64,000 bases of DNA from Shewanella donghaensis (GTDB lineage Bacteria > Pseudomonadota > Gammaproteobacteria > Enterobacterales > Shewanellaceae), in assembly GCF_007567505.1 (NCBI RefSeq), contig NZ_CP041783.1, positions 1,860,001 to 1,924,000 on the forward strand, in the 5' to 3' direction. Under the pieces are notes generated by a model, which saw only the letters and a program-made list of their open reading frames with translations, was not told the origin of the DNA and did no database searches. The position numbers and the translations under genes are program-made. Below, one piece after another: positions 35,602 through 46,802 of this stretch. Each line of letters starts with the position of its first letter. The stretch's first letter is position 1.

Positions 35602-38226
35602 TTAGCTTAAACGTTCACTTAACCACGGTTGAACCAATGCTAATGCCGCATCAAGGTTCTCAGGCTGAGTACCACCAGCTTGCGCCATATCAGGACGCCC
35701 GCCACCTTTACCGCCGACTTGTTGAGCCACCATAGCAACTAACTCGCCTGCTTTGACTTTTCCGATAAGGTCTTTGCTCACGCCAGCTATCAAGTTAACT
35801 TTGGCGTCACCAGCAATACCTAAAACGATAATAGATGAAGGTAACTTCTGCTTAAGCTCATCTTGCAAGCCTCTTAGGGATTTAGGGTCAACACCTTCAA
35901 GTTTTTTAACTAACACTTTAATGCCATTCATCTCTATCGCTTCACCAGCGATATCGGCACTGGCAGCTGCAGCTAATTTATCTTTTAGCTGTGACATCTC
36001 TTTCTCAAGCGACTTAACTTTATCAAGCTGAGCTTTAAGTTTAGTAATAATAGAAGCTGAGTCAGACTTAAGTAAAGCAGCAGCTTGATCAAGCTTTGAT
36101 TGCTGGTTAGCAACGTATTCCATTGCCGCTGCACCCGTTACGGCCTCAATACGACGAATACCGGCAGCGATACCACCTTCAGAAGTGATTTTGAATAATC
36201 CTATGTCACCAGTGCGGCCAACATGCGTACCACCACAAAGCTCAATCGAAAATTCACCCATGGTCACAACACGTACTTCGCTGTCATACTTCTCACCAAA
36301 CAAAGCCATAGCGCCCTGCTCTTTAGCTTGGTCAATATCCATCACGGCAGTTTTTAGCTCATGGTTACAACGAATTTGTTCATTAACTAAGTCTTCAACT
36401 TGCTTAAGCTCTGCAGCAGTTACGGCTTCGAAGTGTGCAAAATCAAATCGTAAACGCTCAGGATTTACTAATGAGCCTTTCTGATTAACATGGGTACCTA
36501 ACACAGTACGCAGTGCGGCATGTAATAGATGCGTCACCGAGTGGTTAAGTTGAGTACGGTCACGTAGATTAGCATTCACTTGTCCAGTAACAGTGTCACC
36601 GACTTTTAGTTCGCCAGTCACTAACTTACCTTCATGGCCAAATGCTTGGGTAAATAACTGAGTATCTGTCACTTCAAAATTAGCATCGTTAATGGTCAAA
36701 TGGCCTTTATCACCCACTTGACCACCAGATTCAGCATAAAAAGGCGTATTGTCTAAAACAATAACCGCCTCTTGGTTTGCTGTTAATGTATCAACAGCCT
36801 GGCCTTCTACATATATAGCAGTAACTTTACCTTGACCATTTAGCTCGGTATAGCCGCAAAACTCTGTTTCACCTTCAATTTTAAGGCCTGCATTATAGTC
36901 AGTACCAAAATTACCTGCAGCTTGCGCTCGGCTACGTTGCTCAGCCATTGCCGTTTCAAAACCTGCTTCATCGACTGTGATATCGCGCTCACGGCATACA
37001 TCAGCAGTCAGATCGACAGGAAAACCATAAGTATCGTAAAGTTTAAATGCGGTTTCACCATCTAAAATATTAGACTCAAGCGAGTTTAGTGCGTTGTCTA
37101 AAATACCAAGGCCACGCTCTAGTGTTCTTGCAAACTGTTCTTCTTCAGCTTTTAAAGACTTCTCAACGATAGCTTTAGCATCGACAAGTCCTTTACCTGC
37201 ATCACCCATTACTTCAATCAGGGTTGGCACTAATTTGTAAAAGAAAGTATCAGTAGCACCAAGCTTGTTACCATGACGAACAGCACGGCGGATAATGCGG
37301 CGCAGTACATAACCACGACCTTCATTTGAAGGCATTACACCATCAGCAATCAAGAATGAACATGAACGAATATGGTCAGCAATAACGCGTAGTGATTTAT
37401 TCTCTAAATCTTCAACCTTGATGATCTCTGCTGTCTTAGCAATAAGTTTTTTGAAGATATCAATTTCATAGTTTGAGTGAACGCCTTGCATAATTGCTGC
37501 AATACGCTCAATCCCCATACCAGTATCAACTGAAGGCTTCGGTAAAGGCAGCATCTCACCATCTGCTTGACGGTTATACTGCATGAATACGATGTTCCAA
37601 ATCTCAATAAAGCGATCGCCATCTTCTTCAGGTGTACCAGGACGACCGCCCCAGATGTGTTCGCCATGATCATAGAATATTTCAGAACAAGGACCACAGG
37701 GACCTGTATCACCCATTTGCCAGAAGTTATCGGATGCGTAAGGTGCACCTTTATTATCGCCAATACGGATAATGTTCTCAGCGGCTACACCAATTTTCTT
37801 ATTCCAAAGCTCAAATGCTTCGTCATCAGATTCATAAATGGTGACACAAAGACGTTCTTTAGGGAGTTTCAATGTTTCAGTCAGAAAATTCCAAGAATAG
37901 TGAATTGCTTCTTCTTTAAAGTAATCACCAAAACTGAAGTTACCCATCATTTCAAAGAAAGTGTGGTGACGAGCGGTATAACCCACGTTATCAAGGTCAT
38001 TATGTTTCCCACCAGCACGCACACAACGTTGTGATGACGTGGCACGGGTATAACTACGCTTCTCTTGACCTAAAAAACAGTCTTTAAACTGATTCATACC
38101 GGCGTTGGTGAATAGTAACGTTGGGTCATTATGAGGGACTAACGAGCTGCTATCGACAACTTGATGTTCGTTATTACGAAAATACTCGAGGAAAGCACTT
38201 CTTAGTTCTGAGGTAGTTTGAAACAT
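35602..38226 (-). CDS. alaS: Alanyl-tRNA synthetase
   Basis: 874 residues, the usual length. N-terminal class II aminoacylation core ([49 protein letters not shown]), editing domain with [11 protein letters not shown] (zinc His pair) and later [13 protein letters not shown] (Cys/His of the editing site), and C-terminal oligomerisation/C-Ala domain ending [14 protein letters not shown]. Charges tRNA-Ala and clears mischarged Ser/Gly. Between recA and csrA, but without recX upstream. Confidence 0.97.
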   Translation of the reverse strand: MFQTTSELRSAFLEYFRNNEHQVVDSSSLVPHNDPTLLFTNAGMNQFKDCFLGQEKRSYTRATSSQRCVRAGGKHNDLDNVGYTARHHTFFEMMGNFSFGDYFKEEAIHYSWNFLTETLKLPKERLCVTIYESDDEAFELWNKKIGVAAENIIRIGDNKGAPYASDNFWQMGDTGPCGPCSEIFYDHGEHIWGGRPGTPEEDGDRFIEIWNIVFMQYNRQADGEMLPLPKPSVDTGMGIERIAAIMQGVHSNYEIDIFKKLIAKTAEIIKVEDLENKSLRVIADHIRSCSFLIADGVMPSNEGRGYVLRRIIRRAVRHGNKLGATDTFFYKLVPTLIEVMGDAGKGLVDAKAIVEKSLKAEEEQFARTLERGLGILDNALNSLESNILDGETAFKLYDTYGFPVDLTADVCRERDITVDEAGFETAMAEQRSRAQAAGNFGTDYNAGLKIEGETEFCGYTELNGQGKVTAIYVEGQAVDTLTANQEAVIVLDNTPFYAESGGQVGDKGHLTINDANFEVTDTQLFTQAFGHEGKLVTGELKVGDTVTGQVNANLRDRTQLNHSVTHLLHAALRTVLGTHVNQKGSLVNPERLRFDFAHFEAVTAAELKQVEDLVNEQIRCNHELKTAVMDIDQAKEQGAMALFGEKYDSEVRVVTMGEFSIELCGGTHVGRTGDIGLFKITSEGGIAAGIRRIEAVTGAAAMEYVANQQSKLDQAAALLKSDSASIITKLKAQLDKVKSLEKEMSQLKDKLAAAASADIAGEAIEMNGIKVLVKKLEGVDPKSLRGLQDELKQKLPSSIIVLGIAGDAKVNLIAGVSKDLIGKVKAGELVAMVAQQVGGKGGGRPDMAQAGGTQPENLDAALALVQPWLSERLS

Positions 38227-38550
38227 GAAATCGCCCTAAAATGGATAAATACTATTTATCAGGAAGCTGTTTATCAGCGCTTAATTGCTAACATTATATA
38301 CTTAAACAAACAGTAGGTGCGACACTCAAGCGCATTAGATTGGCCATTTTATGCGGGAATTTATCGATTTAACTCATCGAATATTTGATTGAATACCTAA
38401 TACGACATTAATTTTGCTATTAACGAAAGCATAAGGCGACTAAGAAAGAAATGTAGAGTGCTGCAATAATCAGTATAAATAAGAATTTGTGATGTATTTC
38501 ACTTAACGATCAAATCGTTTTGATAACTGAGTTTTAGTGCATTGAAGTTT
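38227..38550. other. recA-alaS gap without recX
   Basis: Only 465 bp separate recA and alaS, including the repeat array and the recA terminator. All reading frames are closed and no RecX-like helical text was found on the minus strand. The alaS promoter should be here; no clear boxes were picked out. Confidence 0.6.
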
Positions 38551-38620
38551 GAAATAAGAAATAAGAAATAAGAAATAAGAAATAAGAAATAAGAAATAAG
38601 AAATAAGAAATAAGAAATAA
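38551..38620. repeat. Heptamer tandem repeat (GAAATAA) x 10
   Basis: Exactly ten head-to-tail copies of GAAATAA, with no mismatch seen, between the recA terminator and alaS. Non-coding: each heptamer brings TAA stops in turn. Perfect short tandem arrays of this size are expected to vary in copy number between isolates. It is about 325 bp upstream of the alaS start and 70 bp downstream of the recA stop. Confidence 0.95.
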
Positions 38621-38624
38621 TCTT

Positions 38625-38656
38625 AAAACAAAAGCGGCGAGCATAATGCTCACCGC
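38625..38656 (-). terminator. recA terminator
   Basis: On the minus strand GCGGTGAGCAT and ATGCTCGCCGC form an 11-bp stem with a single G-U and run into TTTTGTTTT. 36 bp after the recA stop, so recA is probably transcribed alone. Confidence 0.88.
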
Positions 38657-38691
38657 GATAAATTTACCTAAATAGCTTAAAGGCTATTTTT

Positions 38692-39753
38692 TTAAAACAC
38701 TTCACCAGTTTCTAAATCAATGTTTTCATCTGGTTTAGCTGAATCAGTGTCTTTAGTTTTACTCAATAAAAGCTCTCGTAACGCTGCTTCAATTTCTTTT
38801 GCTGCTTCAGGATTTTCGATTAGGTATTTACCGGCATTAGCACGGCCTTGACCAATCTTGCCACCTTTATAGCTATACCAAGCACCCGCTTTTTCAACAA
38901 GTTTATTCGCAACACCTAAATCAACAAGCTCTCCAGTACGGTTAATACCTTTGCCGTATAGGATTTGGAATTCAGCTTGTCTAAATGGTGCTGCAATCTT
39001 ATTTTTCACAACTTTAACGCGTGTTTCGTTACCGACAACCTGGTCACCATCTTTAATGGCACCCGTACGACGAATATCTAAACGAACAGAAGCATAAAAC
39101 TTAAGTGCGTTACCGCCAGTTGTGGTTTCAGGGTTACCAAACATTACACCAATTTTCATACGAATTTGGTTAATGAAGATTAACATTGTATTTGATTGCT
39201 TAAGGTTACCAGCAAGTTTACGCATGGCTTGGCTCATCATACGAGCAGCAAGCCCCATATGAGAATCACCAATTTCACCTTCAATCTCAGCTTTTGGCGT
39301 TAATGCTGCAACTGAATCGACAACGATGATATCAACAGCACCAGAACGCGTTAGCGCATCACAAATCTCAAGTGCTTGTTCGCCAGTATCAGGCTGTGAA
39401 CAAAGCAAGTTATCAATATCCACACCCAGATTTTTCGCATAAATAGGGTCAAGAGCATGCTCTGCATCGATAAATGCACAGGTTTTACCTTCACGCTGAG
39501 CGGCAGCAATAACTTCTAATGTTAGTGTTGTTTTACCAGATGATTCTGGACCGTAGATTTCTACGATACGACCCATTGGTAAACCACCAGCGCCTAAAGC
39601 AACATCTAAAGAAAGTGAGCCAGTAGAAATAGTTTCAACATCCATTGTGCGGTCAGCGCCCAATTTCATGATGGAACCTTTACCAAATTGCTTCTCAATT
39701 TGACCTAACACAGCATTCAGTGCTTTCTCTTTATTTGGATCTGCTTTCTTCAT
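38692..39753 (-). CDS. recA: Recombinase A
   Basis: 353 residues, ATP-dependent strand-exchange protein and LexA coprotease. Walker [10 protein letters not shown] at 68-76, then [20 protein letters not shown] (L2 region) and the acidic C-terminus [18 protein letters not shown] LexA box lies 83 bp upstream of the ATG (39836-39855). Terminated at 38625-38656; recX, often the next gene, is not in the recA-alaS gap. Confidence 0.98.
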   Translation of the reverse strand: MKKADPNKEKALNAVLGQIEKQFGKGSIMKLGADRTMDVETISTGSLSLDVALGAGGLPMGRIVEIYGPESSGKTTLTLEVIAAAQREGKTCAFIDAEHALDPIYAKNLGVDIDNLLCSQPDTGEQALEICDALTRSGAVDIIVVDSVAALTPKAEIEGEIGDSHMGLAARMMSQAMRKLAGNLKQSNTMLIFINQIRMKIGVMFGNPETTTGGNALKFYASVRLDIRRTGAIKDGDQVVGNETRVKVVKNKIAAPFRQAEFQILYGKGINRTGELVDLGVANKLVEKAGAWYSYKGGKIGQGRANAGKYLIENPEAAKEIEAALRELLLSKTKDTDSAKPDENIDLETGEVF

Positions 39754-39835
39754 TGTGTAGCCCTCTAAGCGAACTTATCTCATTGGCGAGATTGGTAACG
39801 AATAAATTTGTCTGTTTCTTAATATGAGCTCAGTA

Positions 39836-39855
39836 TACTGTATAATCATACAGTA
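39836..39855 (-). promoter_or_regulatory. LexA (SOS) box of recA
   Basis: TACTGTATAATCATACAGTA, a 20-bp dyad with CTG-N10-CAG, differing little from the enteric consensus. At the expected distance upstream of recA for repression by LexA. Confidence 0.93.
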
Positions 39856-39954
39856 TCAATAGTTACGTACAAAAAAAATATCAATCCATAACAATTACAT
39901 TAATTAAACCAGGCAAATCAATAGATTAATAATATAAATATTTTTATAATAGCT

Positions 39955-39992
39955 AAACCACTGTATATACAACCCCGTATATACAGTGGTTT
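39955..39992. repeat. 38-bp perfect inverted repeat between recA and mutS
   Basis: Arms AAACCACTGTATATAC (39955-39970) and GTATATACAGTGGTTT (39977-39992) are perfect complements around AACCCC. Each arm contains CTGTATATAC, which resembles a LexA half-site, but the spacing across the centre does not give CTG-N10-CAG. No T run follows on either strand, so it is not a standard intrinsic terminator. Origin unknown. Confidence 0.85.
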
Positions 39993-40174
39993 CAGAAACT
40001 CTAATGACGGGTAAATAAGCAACCAGCTTCGACAAGCACTTAAAATAAAAACATCACTAACCTAGTCTAAATCAGTAACTCTATTGGGATTCAAATCAAA
40101 TATTGCTAAGATAAGCGCCGATGACGATTGGTCTCTTTTCCCGATTTCCAAGACATATTTAGAGCAATAAATTA

Positions 40175-42754
40175 ATGACTTCAATTGAAAACCCAAATTT
40201 AGAAAAGCACACCCCGATGATGCGTCAATATTTGACGCTAAAAGCGCAAAATCCAGACATGTTATTGTTTTATCGAATGGGGGACTTTTATGAATTATTT
40301 TATGAAGATGCCAAACTTGCTTCTGAATTCTTAGGTATTTCGCTTACAGCAAGAGGGAAGAGTGGCGGTAATGCGATTCCAATGGCAGGGATCCCATATC
40401 ATTCAGTTGAAGGTTATTTAGCTAAATTAGTTCAAATTGGTGAGTCTGCAGCCATTTGCGAACAAATAGGCGACCCAGCAACCAGTAAAGGTCCAGTAGA
40501 ACGTAAAGTGGTTCGTATCGTTACACCGGGCACCTTAACTGATGAAGCTTTGCTACAAGAGCGCCAAGACAATTTACTTGCTGCAGTTTACCAAGGGAAA
40601 AATGGTTTTGGTTATTCAACCTTAGATGTGTCGTCAGGACGCTTCGTTGTGGTTGAACTAGAGAATGCCGAAACATTAGAAGCAGAACTACAACGTACTA
40701 CCCCTGCTGAGTTACTTTACAGCGAAGATTTAGTCGACCTTCATTTAATTGAAAAAATTAAAGGTATTAGACGTCGTCCTGAATGGGAATTTGATTACGA
40801 CACTAGTATGCAATTATTGCTTGAGCAATTTGGCACCAAAGATCTTCACGGTTTTGGTATTAGTGATGCACGCTTATCACTGCAAGCCGCTGGTTGTTTA
40901 ATGCAATATGTGAAAGACACTCAGAAAACCGCTTTGCCACATATCAATAGCATTACCTTATTTAATCAAGCTGACACCATCATCTTAGATGCCGCAACAA
41001 GACGTAATCTTGAGCTGACATTAAACTTATCCGGTAATCGTGATAATACGCTTGCTTGGGTTTTAGATAAGACAGCAACACCAATGGGCAGCCGTATGCT
41101 CCAGCGCTGGATCCACCAGCCCTTAAGAAACCAACAACAGATCAGCCAACGCCATCAGGCCGTCTCTGAACTGATTGAAAGTGGTTTATACGCAGATTTA
41201 CACCAACAACTTAAAGCACTTGGCGATATTGAACGCATCATGGCAAGGCTTGCTATTCGAAGTGCAAGACCACGAGATTTTGCCCGTTTACGTCAGGCTT
41301 TAGAGTTACTTCCTGAAATCCAGCAAACCCTTAGCCACTGCCAACAAGAAGAACTTCAGAGCCTTGGGCGTAAATTAGGTGAGTTTCCACACGAGCAACA
41401 ATTATTAGCCGCAGCGATTGTTGATAACCCACCCATGCTTATCCGTGACGGCGGCGTAATCAAAACTGGATATAATGCCCAGTTAGATGAATGGCGCGGT
41501 TTAAGTGAAGGGGCTAATGATTACTTAGTACAGATGGAAGCGCGAGAAAAAGAGCAAACCGGTATTAACACCCTTAAAGTGGGCTATAACCGCGTACACG
41601 GCTATTACATTGAAGTCAGTCGCTTGCAGTCAGCGCAAGTACCACTCAGTTACCAACGCCGTCAAACATTGAAAAACACCGAACGTTATATCACGCCAGA
41701 ATTAAAAGAATACGAAGATAAAGTACTTTCCAGCCAGGGCAAAGCGCTGGCCATAGAGAAAAAACTATGGGAAGAACTTTTTGATTTATTACTACCAAAA
41801 CTACATGAATTACAGCTATTTGCTCAGTCAGCCTCAGAATTAGATGTATTAAGTAATTTTGCAGAGCGAGCCGAAACGCTTGGCTACAACTGTCCACAAA
41901 TAACCGACGATATCGGCATACATATTGAAGCGGGTCGTCATCCTGTCGTTGAGCTTGTGAGCCAAACTCCTTTTATTGCTAACCCAGTGCAGTTGGCACC
42001 AACAAGAAGAATGTTAGTTGTCACAGGCCCGAATATGGGCGGTAAATCAACATACATGCGACAAGTTGCACTAATTACTCTTATGGCACATATCGGCAGT
42101 TTTGTTCCAGCTAAAAAAGCCGTTATTGGTCCAATTGATAGAATATTCACGCGTATAGGCGCCTCAGATGACTTAGCTTCTGGTCGTTCTACATTTATGG
42201 TAGAAATGACAGAAACCGCCAATATTCTGCATAATGCAACGGCAAAAAGCTTAGTGCTTATGGATGAAATTGGTCGTGGAACATCAACCTATGATGGCTT
42301 ATCTTTAGCCTGGTCAGCTGCTGAGTACTTAGCTGAAAAAGTCGCTGCACTCACCTTATTTGCCACTCATTACTTTGAACTAACTCAATTACCTGAGCAA
42401 ATCCCTGCAGCGGCCAACGTTCATTTAGATGCGATTGAACATGGTGATACGATTGCCTTTATGCATGCAGTGCAAGATGGCGCAGCAAGTAAAAGCTATG
42501 GCTTACAGGTTGCTTCTTTAGCTGGAGTTCCTGCTCATGTTATAAAAGCTGCCAAACAAAAACTGCATATGCTCGAAAGCAGAGATATAGCGAATAGCAA
42601 TCAAATGCCAATACAGGAGGCGTTGAATCTATCGATGCCTGAACCTCAAACAAGTGCAGCAATTGAAAAGCTAAGCATGATAAACCCTGATGATTACAGC
42701 CCTAAGCAAGCCCTTGATATGCTTTATGAGTTAAAAAGGCTGTCGAACTTATAA
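40175..42754 (+). CDS. mutS: DNA mismatch repair protein MutS
   Basis: 859 residues. Mismatch-recognition domain with [18 protein letters not shown] (the conserved Phe-x-Glu wedge in GDFYELF, about residues 36-40), connector, lever and clamp, then the ATPase with Walker [10 protein letters not shown] (about 618-626), [14 protein letters not shown] and the ATHYFELT motif. C-terminal MutL-independent tetramer tail is present. Divergent from recA across a 420-bp gap; convergent with a lipoprotein gene at its end. Confidence 0.97.
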   Translation: MTSIENPNLEKHTPMMRQYLTLKAQNPDMLLFYRMGDFYELFYEDAKLASEFLGISLTARGKSGGNAIPMAGIPYHSVEGYLAKLVQIGESAAICEQIGDPATSKGPVERKVVRIVTPGTLTDEALLQERQDNLLAAVYQGKNGFGYSTLDVSSGRFVVVELENAETLEAELQRTTPAELLYSEDLVDLHLIEKIKGIRRRPEWEFDYDTSMQLLLEQFGTKDLHGFGISDARLSLQAAGCLMQYVKDTQKTALPHINSITLFNQADTIILDAATRRNLELTLNLSGNRDNTLAWVLDKTATPMGSRMLQRWIHQPLRNQQQISQRHQAVSELIESGLYADLHQQLKALGDIERIMARLAIRSARPRDFARLRQALELLPEIQQTLSHCQQEELQSLGRKLGEFPHEQQLLAAAIVDNPPMLIRDGGVIKTGYNAQLDEWRGLSEGANDYLVQMEAREKEQTGINTLKVGYNRVHGYYIEVSRLQSAQVPLSYQRRQTLKNTERYITPELKEYEDKVLSSQGKALAIEKKLWEELFDLLLPKLHELQLFAQSASELDVLSNFAERAETLGYNCPQITDDIGIHIEAGRHPVVELVSQTPFIANPVQLAPTRRMLVVTGPNMGGKSTYMRQVALITLMAHIGSFVPAKKAVIGPIDRIFTRIGASDDLASGRSTFMVEMTETANILHNATAKSLVLMDEIGRGTSTYDGLSLAWSAAEYLAEKVAALTLFATHYFELTQLPEQIPAAANVHLDAIEHGDTIAFMHAVQDGAASKSYGLQVASLAGVPAHVIKAAKQKLHMLESRDIANSNQMPIQEALNLSMPEPQTSAAIEKLSMINPDDYSPKQALDMLYELKRLSNL

Positions 42755-42813
42755 TGGTTTAAGCTGAAAACCGCTTATTATTCGCTATTAACACTAATTC
42801 AATCAAAAAAGTA

Positions 42814-42841
42814 AAACAGGACTGTAAAGCCAGTCCTGTTT
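42814..42841. terminator. Bidirectional terminator between mutS and the lipoprotein gene
   Basis: AAACAGGACTG and CAGTCCTGTTT pair around TAAAGC; plus strand continues with TTTAAAT and minus strand with TTTTACTTTTTT. Serves the convergent genes ending at 42754 and 42876. Confidence 0.85.
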
Positions 42842-42875
42842 AAATGACACTGTCTCTATGCCATAGACCTGAAGG

Positions 42876-43283
42876 TTATTTTTCTAAGCTTTTAAGCGAA
42901 CTGGTATCGACTCCTTTCATCACTTCTTTTTCTAAAGCGTGTTGCTCAGCTAAATCATTAGCTTTTTTTTGTTGTTGTAGCTTTTGCTGCTCTATACTCA
43001 TACGCACTTGACGTTGGGTTGCTTCTTGTTCAGTTTCACATTGTCTAAAACCATCTGACCAACCTTGAGCGTAATCAGCTTCACTATTAAAGCGAGTGAC
43101 ATCTTTCTTAAATTGGTCGAACAAACTACCACCCGCTTTATTCCCACTATCACAGCCGTCTTGAAAACCATCTGCATAAGCTAATGGATATCCTTGCTCA
43201 ACCATATAATCACGAGTACTTTGACAGCCAACCAACGCTAATATTACGAATAAAAATAAATTTAACGGGATCATTTTTTTCAT
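42876..43283 (-). CDS. Small hypothetical lipoprotein
   Basis: 135 residues from the ATG at 43283 (GGAG 10 bases upstream; an in-frame start at 43340 would put 19 residues before the signal). Signal MKKMIPLNLFLFVILALVGC with lipobox LVGC. The mature part has YADGFQDGCDSGNKAGG and YAQGWSDGFRQCE, two similar Gly/Asp-Cys motifs of a small repeat that is seen in Shewanella lipoproteins, followed by a Gln/Lys-rich coiled coil. No known activity. Lies just downstream of rpoS on the same strand. Confidence 0.72.
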   Translation of the reverse strand: MKKMIPLNLFLFVILALVGCQSTRDYMVEQGYPLAYADGFQDGCDSGNKAGGSLFDQFKKDVTRFNSEADYAQGWSDGFRQCETEQEATQRQVRMSIEQQKLQQQKKANDLAEQHALEKEVMKGVDTSSLKSLEK

Positions 43284-43389
43284 TATAAACTCCACAAAAA
43301 AATAATTAAAAACCAAAAAAAAGACAATAAAAAAGGACATCCCATGTCCTTCAATTTATCGATAATATCTAATAAAAGCTGATAGTTTA

Positions 43390-44370
43390 TTAACTTCTAA
43401 ATAATGCTTCAACCGATAAACCTTGCGCGCCCAGTACGTCTTTCAAACGTTTCAATGCCTCAACTTGTATTTGGCGAACACGTTCACGTGTTAAACCAAT
43501 TTCAGCGCCTACGTTTTCTAAAGTCGATGGTTCGTATCCTAATAAACCAAAACGTCTCGCTAACACTTCACGTTGTTTGGTATTTAGCTCATTCAACCAA
43601 CCTACAATTGAATTAGATAAGTCTTCATCTTGTACTTTGTAATCAGGCCCAACTGAATCGTCATCTGCAATGACATCTAATAATGCTTTATCATTATCCC
43701 CGCCTAACGGCGTATCAACAGAAGTGATTCTTTCGTTTAACTTGAGCATTCGACTCACATCGCTAGTAGATACATCTAATTTGTCAGCGATTTCTTCAGC
43801 CGTAGGTTCATGGTCTAGTTTTTGAGCAAGTTGTCTTGCTGTTCGCAAGTATACATTAAGCTCTTTAACGACATGGATAGGTAAACGAATGGTGCGGGTT
43901 TGATTCATGATCGCTCTTTCGATGGTTTGTCTAATCCACCAAGTAGCGTATGTTGAAAAACGAAAACCTCTTTCAGGATCAAACTTTTCGACAGCGCGAA
44001 TAAGCCCTAAGTTTCCTTCTTCGATAAGGTCTAATAATGCTAATCCACGATTGTTATACCTTCTGGCAATCTTAACAACTAGTCGTAAATTACTTTCTAT
44101 CATGCGATTGCGAGACTTCCCACAACCTTTAAGTGCTTTACGTGAAAAGAAGACTTCTTCTTCTGCACTAAGCAAAGGGGAAAAACCGATCTCACCTAAA
44201 TATAGCTGAGTGGCGTCAAGATTCTTTTGTAAATCATCTTGAACTTGTTGTTCGATGTCGGGTTGCTGTGCGTCTTTGGCTTTCTTGCCAACCTTTACTG
44301 CAACCTCTTTTGGTTGTTTAGCTAAATCTATAAGCTCTTCTGCTACTGCAGCATTTTGTTTCTTGCTCAT
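43390..44370 (-). CDS. rpoS: RNA polymerase sigma factor RpoS (sigma-38)
   Basis: 326 residues from 44370, with GGGAGAG about 10 bases upstream; an ATG 15 bp further up is in-frame but lacks a ribosome site. Stationary-phase and stress sigma factor. Region 1.2 [20 protein letters not shown], region 2 [20 protein letters not shown] and [20 protein letters not shown], region 3 [17 protein letters not shown], region 4 [17 protein letters not shown]. Downstream of nlpD with a 76-bp gap, and by analogy with E. coli the main rpoS promoter is expected inside nlpD. Confidence 0.96.
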   Translation of the reverse strand: MSKKQNAAVAEELIDLAKQPKEVAVKVGKKAKDAQQPDIEQQVQDDLQKNLDATQLYLGEIGFSPLLSAEEEVFFSRKALKGCGKSRNRMIESNLRLVVKIARRYNNRGLALLDLIEEGNLGLIRAVEKFDPERGFRFSTYATWWIRQTIERAIMNQTRTIRLPIHVVKELNVYLRTARQLAQKLDHEPTAEEIADKLDVSTSDVSRMLKLNERITSVDTPLGGDNDKALLDVIADDDSVGPDYKVQDEDLSNSIVGWLNELNTKQREVLARRFGLLGYEPSTLENVGAEIGLTRERVRQIQVEALKRLKDVLGAQGLSVEALFRS

Positions 44371-44446
44371 ATGGTGCTCTCCCAAACCTGGTAAATTAAG
44401 TAGTTACTGCAATTGACTATCCTCCGTTTGAATGTGAACTAAACAG

Positions 44447-45373
44447 TTAGCGTTTAGGTAAATAATTTAATGGGTTTACTGACTTACCATGGCGACGAAT
44501 TTCAAAATGTAACATCACCTGATTTGTCCCTGTGCTACCCATTTTCGCCACTGTCTGTCCAGCATTTACATATTGCTTTTCTTTGACCAGAATTGCATCA
44601 GCATGAGCGTAAGCACTTAAAAAATCATCATTATGTTTGATAATAACTAAATTGCCATAACCACGAAGTGCATTGCCTGCGTAAACAACTCTTCCATCTG
44701 CAGCGGCTTTAATAATATCGCCTCTAGAACCAGCGATCTTAATACCTTGATTGCCTTGCTGCGTTGTAGAGAAATATCCTACTATCTTACCTTGTGTTGG
44801 CCAATTCCACTGACTGACTTTCTTGGGCAAGGTAGAAACAGAATTTTTCGCTACTTGAACTGTTTTCTCTTGGGTAGTTTTTACAGAATACGCAGGCTTA
44901 GCTTTCTGATCAAGCTCTTTTTTTGTACTATCTTTTTTTGCTGTTGCTGTAGGCTGTTTTTGCGCTGAAGTTTGTTTTACAACTGTTTTATTTACAGACT
45001 TAGGCTTGCTGTTCGCTACAATGACAGGTTTAGAAGCAGGTTGGGTTGTCGGTTTTGTCGCCGCTATAGCTGTAGCAGTAGACTTCTGAGGTTTGGTTAA
45101 CCTTAAATTCTGCCCAGGATAGATAGTATAAGGCGCTTTTAAACCATTAAATCTGGCGATGTCATTAAAGTCTTGCCCTGCCCCCCACGATATAGAGTAC
45201 AAGGTATCACCCTTTCTAACTTGATAACTGCCACTCTTAATCGACCCTTTATTATATTTTTGTCCAGCAATAGAGGAAATGCTGCTAACAGGTGCAGGAT
45301 AATGAGCTTGAAAACTACAGCCTGAAAGATATAGACATACAATGGCTAAAAAAATCAAATTACGACAGTTCAA
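44447..45373 (-). CDS. nlpD: NlpD-type lipoprotein (LysM + M23 domain)
   Basis: 308 residues. Lipoprotein signal with LYLSGC lipobox, a LysM peptidoglycan-binding domain (YQVRKGDTLYSISWGAGQDF about residues 50-95), a Lys/Thr/Gln-rich linker and a C-terminal M23 domain (KAAADGRVVYAGNALRGYGN, AYAHADAILVKEKQYVNAGQ). As in E. coli NlpD, the M23 zinc ligands look incomplete (no HxxxD upstream His), so it probably activates the amidase AmiC rather than cutting itself. Between pcm and rpoS. Confidence 0.93.
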   Translation of the reverse strand: MNCRNLIFLAIVCLYLSGCSFQAHYPAPVSSISSIAGQKYNKGSIKSGSYQVRKGDTLYSISWGAGQDFNDIARFNGLKAPYTIYPGQNLRLTKPQKSTATAIAATKPTTQPASKPVIVANSKPKSVNKTVVKQTSAQKQPTATAKKDSTKKELDQKAKPAYSVKTTQEKTVQVAKNSVSTLPKKVSQWNWPTQGKIVGYFSTTQQGNQGIKIAGSRGDIIKAAADGRVVYAGNALRGYGNLVIIKHNDDFLSAYAHADAILVKEKQYVNAGQTVAKMGSTGTNQVMLHFEIRRHGKSVNPLNYLPKR

Positions 45374-45417
45374 TTCTTGCTCCAGTAAACATGTTGAAAT
45401 ATCGCCTCTTGAAAATA

Positions 45418-46053
45418 TTAAGCTAATTCGCCATTAATTAACGGCACAAACTTTACCGCTTCAATGATTTGAGATTGGAATTCATTTTGCGTTCGAGTGA
45501 TTTTTAATAACTGTTGAGAATCTTCACCTACAGGGATAACTAACACTCCCTTTTCTGCGAGCTGTTCAAGCAATGCTTCAGGCACTGACGCAGCGGCAGC
45601 GGTTACCATGATCGCATCAAAAGGGCCTTTATTTGGCCAACCTTTCCAGCCATCACCGTATTTAAAAGAAACGTTGTGTAAATCTAAGCGCTTCAATCGC
45701 TGACGAGCTTGGATTTGTAATGCTTTAATTCTCTCAATAGTGCAAAGCTGAGGAACAAGCTGCGCCAAAATAGCAGCTTGATAACCAGAGCCTGTGCCTA
45801 TTTCTAACACTCTTTCTGGATTATGTTGCAGTAGTAACTCGGTCATTCGGGCAACAATATAAGGCTGTGAAATAGTTTGCCCTTGGCCAATAGGCAAAGC
45901 AGTATTCTCATAGGCCTTATGCGCTAAAGCCCCATCAAGAAAAATTTCTCGTGGGGTATTGGATACTGCTTGTAATACCGCTTGGTTACGGATCCCTGTT
46001 TCATGTAACTTTCGAGCTAAGTTGAGGGCAACAGTTGAAGCTACCTGACTCAT
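45418..46053 (-). CDS. pcm: Protein-L-isoaspartate O-methyltransferase
   Basis: 211 residues. SAM-dependent methylation of damaged aspartyl residues. [38 protein letters not shown] (SAM motif I) and [20 protein letters not shown] are the family blocks. Its ATG overlaps the surE stop (ATGA), so the two stress-survival genes are coupled. Confidence 0.96.
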   Translation of the reverse strand: MSQVASTVALNLARKLHETGIRNQAVLQAVSNTPREIFLDGALAHKAYENTALPIGQGQTISQPYIVARMTELLLQHNPERVLEIGTGSGYQAAILAQLVPQLCTIERIKALQIQARQRLKRLDLHNVSFKYGDGWKGWPNKGPFDAIMVTAAAASVPEALLEQLAEKGVLVIPVGEDSQQLLKITRTQNEFQSQIIEAVKFVPLINGELA

Positions 46054-46799
46054 ATTTTATTTATCCAGTTTTCTAAACCAGCAAGCTGGCCATAAGCAGT
46101 TAAGTCGACAGTTAGCGGAGTAATTGACACATAACCTTGTTCAACTGTACCAAAGTCCGTATCAGCGCTAGCATCTTGTTCTTTACCTGGTGGGCCTAGC
46201 CAATAAATATCTCTACCAGCAGGATCTTTTGTTTTAATCATACCTTCGGCTTTATGCCTTGAGCCTAAACGAGTAATTTTAATGCCTTTAATCTCATCTA
46301 CTGGCACATCTGGTACGTTTACATTCAAAATCTGATCATTATCAATAGGATGTGCTAATAAGCCTTTGACAATCTTTCCGGCATAAATAGCTGCAGTTTT
46401 ATAATGACGCAGCTCTTTGCCTGCCAGTGATACGGCAATTGCCGGTAAGCCTAAAAAGCGCCCTTCCATTGCAGCTGCAACCGTACCTGAATATAAGGTA
46501 TCATCGCCCATATTGGCACCAGCATTAATCCCTGATACCACTATGTCAGGCTCTTCAGTACATAATTCTCTGATCGCTAAATGGACGCAATCAGACGGTG
46601 TGCCGTTTACCGCAATATAACCATTATCTAAGTTATTAATTCTTAATGGATTAGTCAAGGTCAAAGAATTACTTGCCGCTGAACAATTTCTATCCGGAGC
46701 AACGACTAAAATATTGCCAATGCCTGCTAACTCTTCTGCTAATGCTTTAATTCCTGGTGAAGTAACACCATCATCATTACTGACTAGTATGTTAATCAT
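46050..46799 (-). CDS. surE: 5'/3'-nucleotidase SurE
   Basis: 249 residues from the ATG at 46799 (a GTG one codon earlier is possible). Metal-binding N-terminus [11 protein letters not shown], then [14 protein letters not shown] and [20 protein letters not shown]. Dephosphorylates nucleoside monophosphates. Follows the truD stop within a few bases and overlaps pcm by 4 bp. Confidence 0.95.
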   Translation of the reverse strand: MINILVSNDDGVTSPGIKALAEELAGIGNILVVAPDRNCSAASNSLTLTNPLRINNLDNGYIAVNGTPSDCVHLAIRELCTEEPDIVVSGINAGANMGDDTLYSGTVAAAMEGRFLGLPAIAVSLAGKELRHYKTAAIYAGKIVKGLLAHPIDNDQILNVNVPDVPVDEIKGIKITRLGSRHKAEGMIKTKDPAGRDIYWLGPPGKEQDASADTDFGTVEQGYVSITPLTVDLTAYGQLAGLENWINKI

Positions 46800-46802
46800 C
46801 AC

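Noticed and set aside
38551..38620. CRISPR-like regular repeats
   Set aside because: Units are 7 bp without spacers; it is a simple tandem repeat and no cas genes are present.
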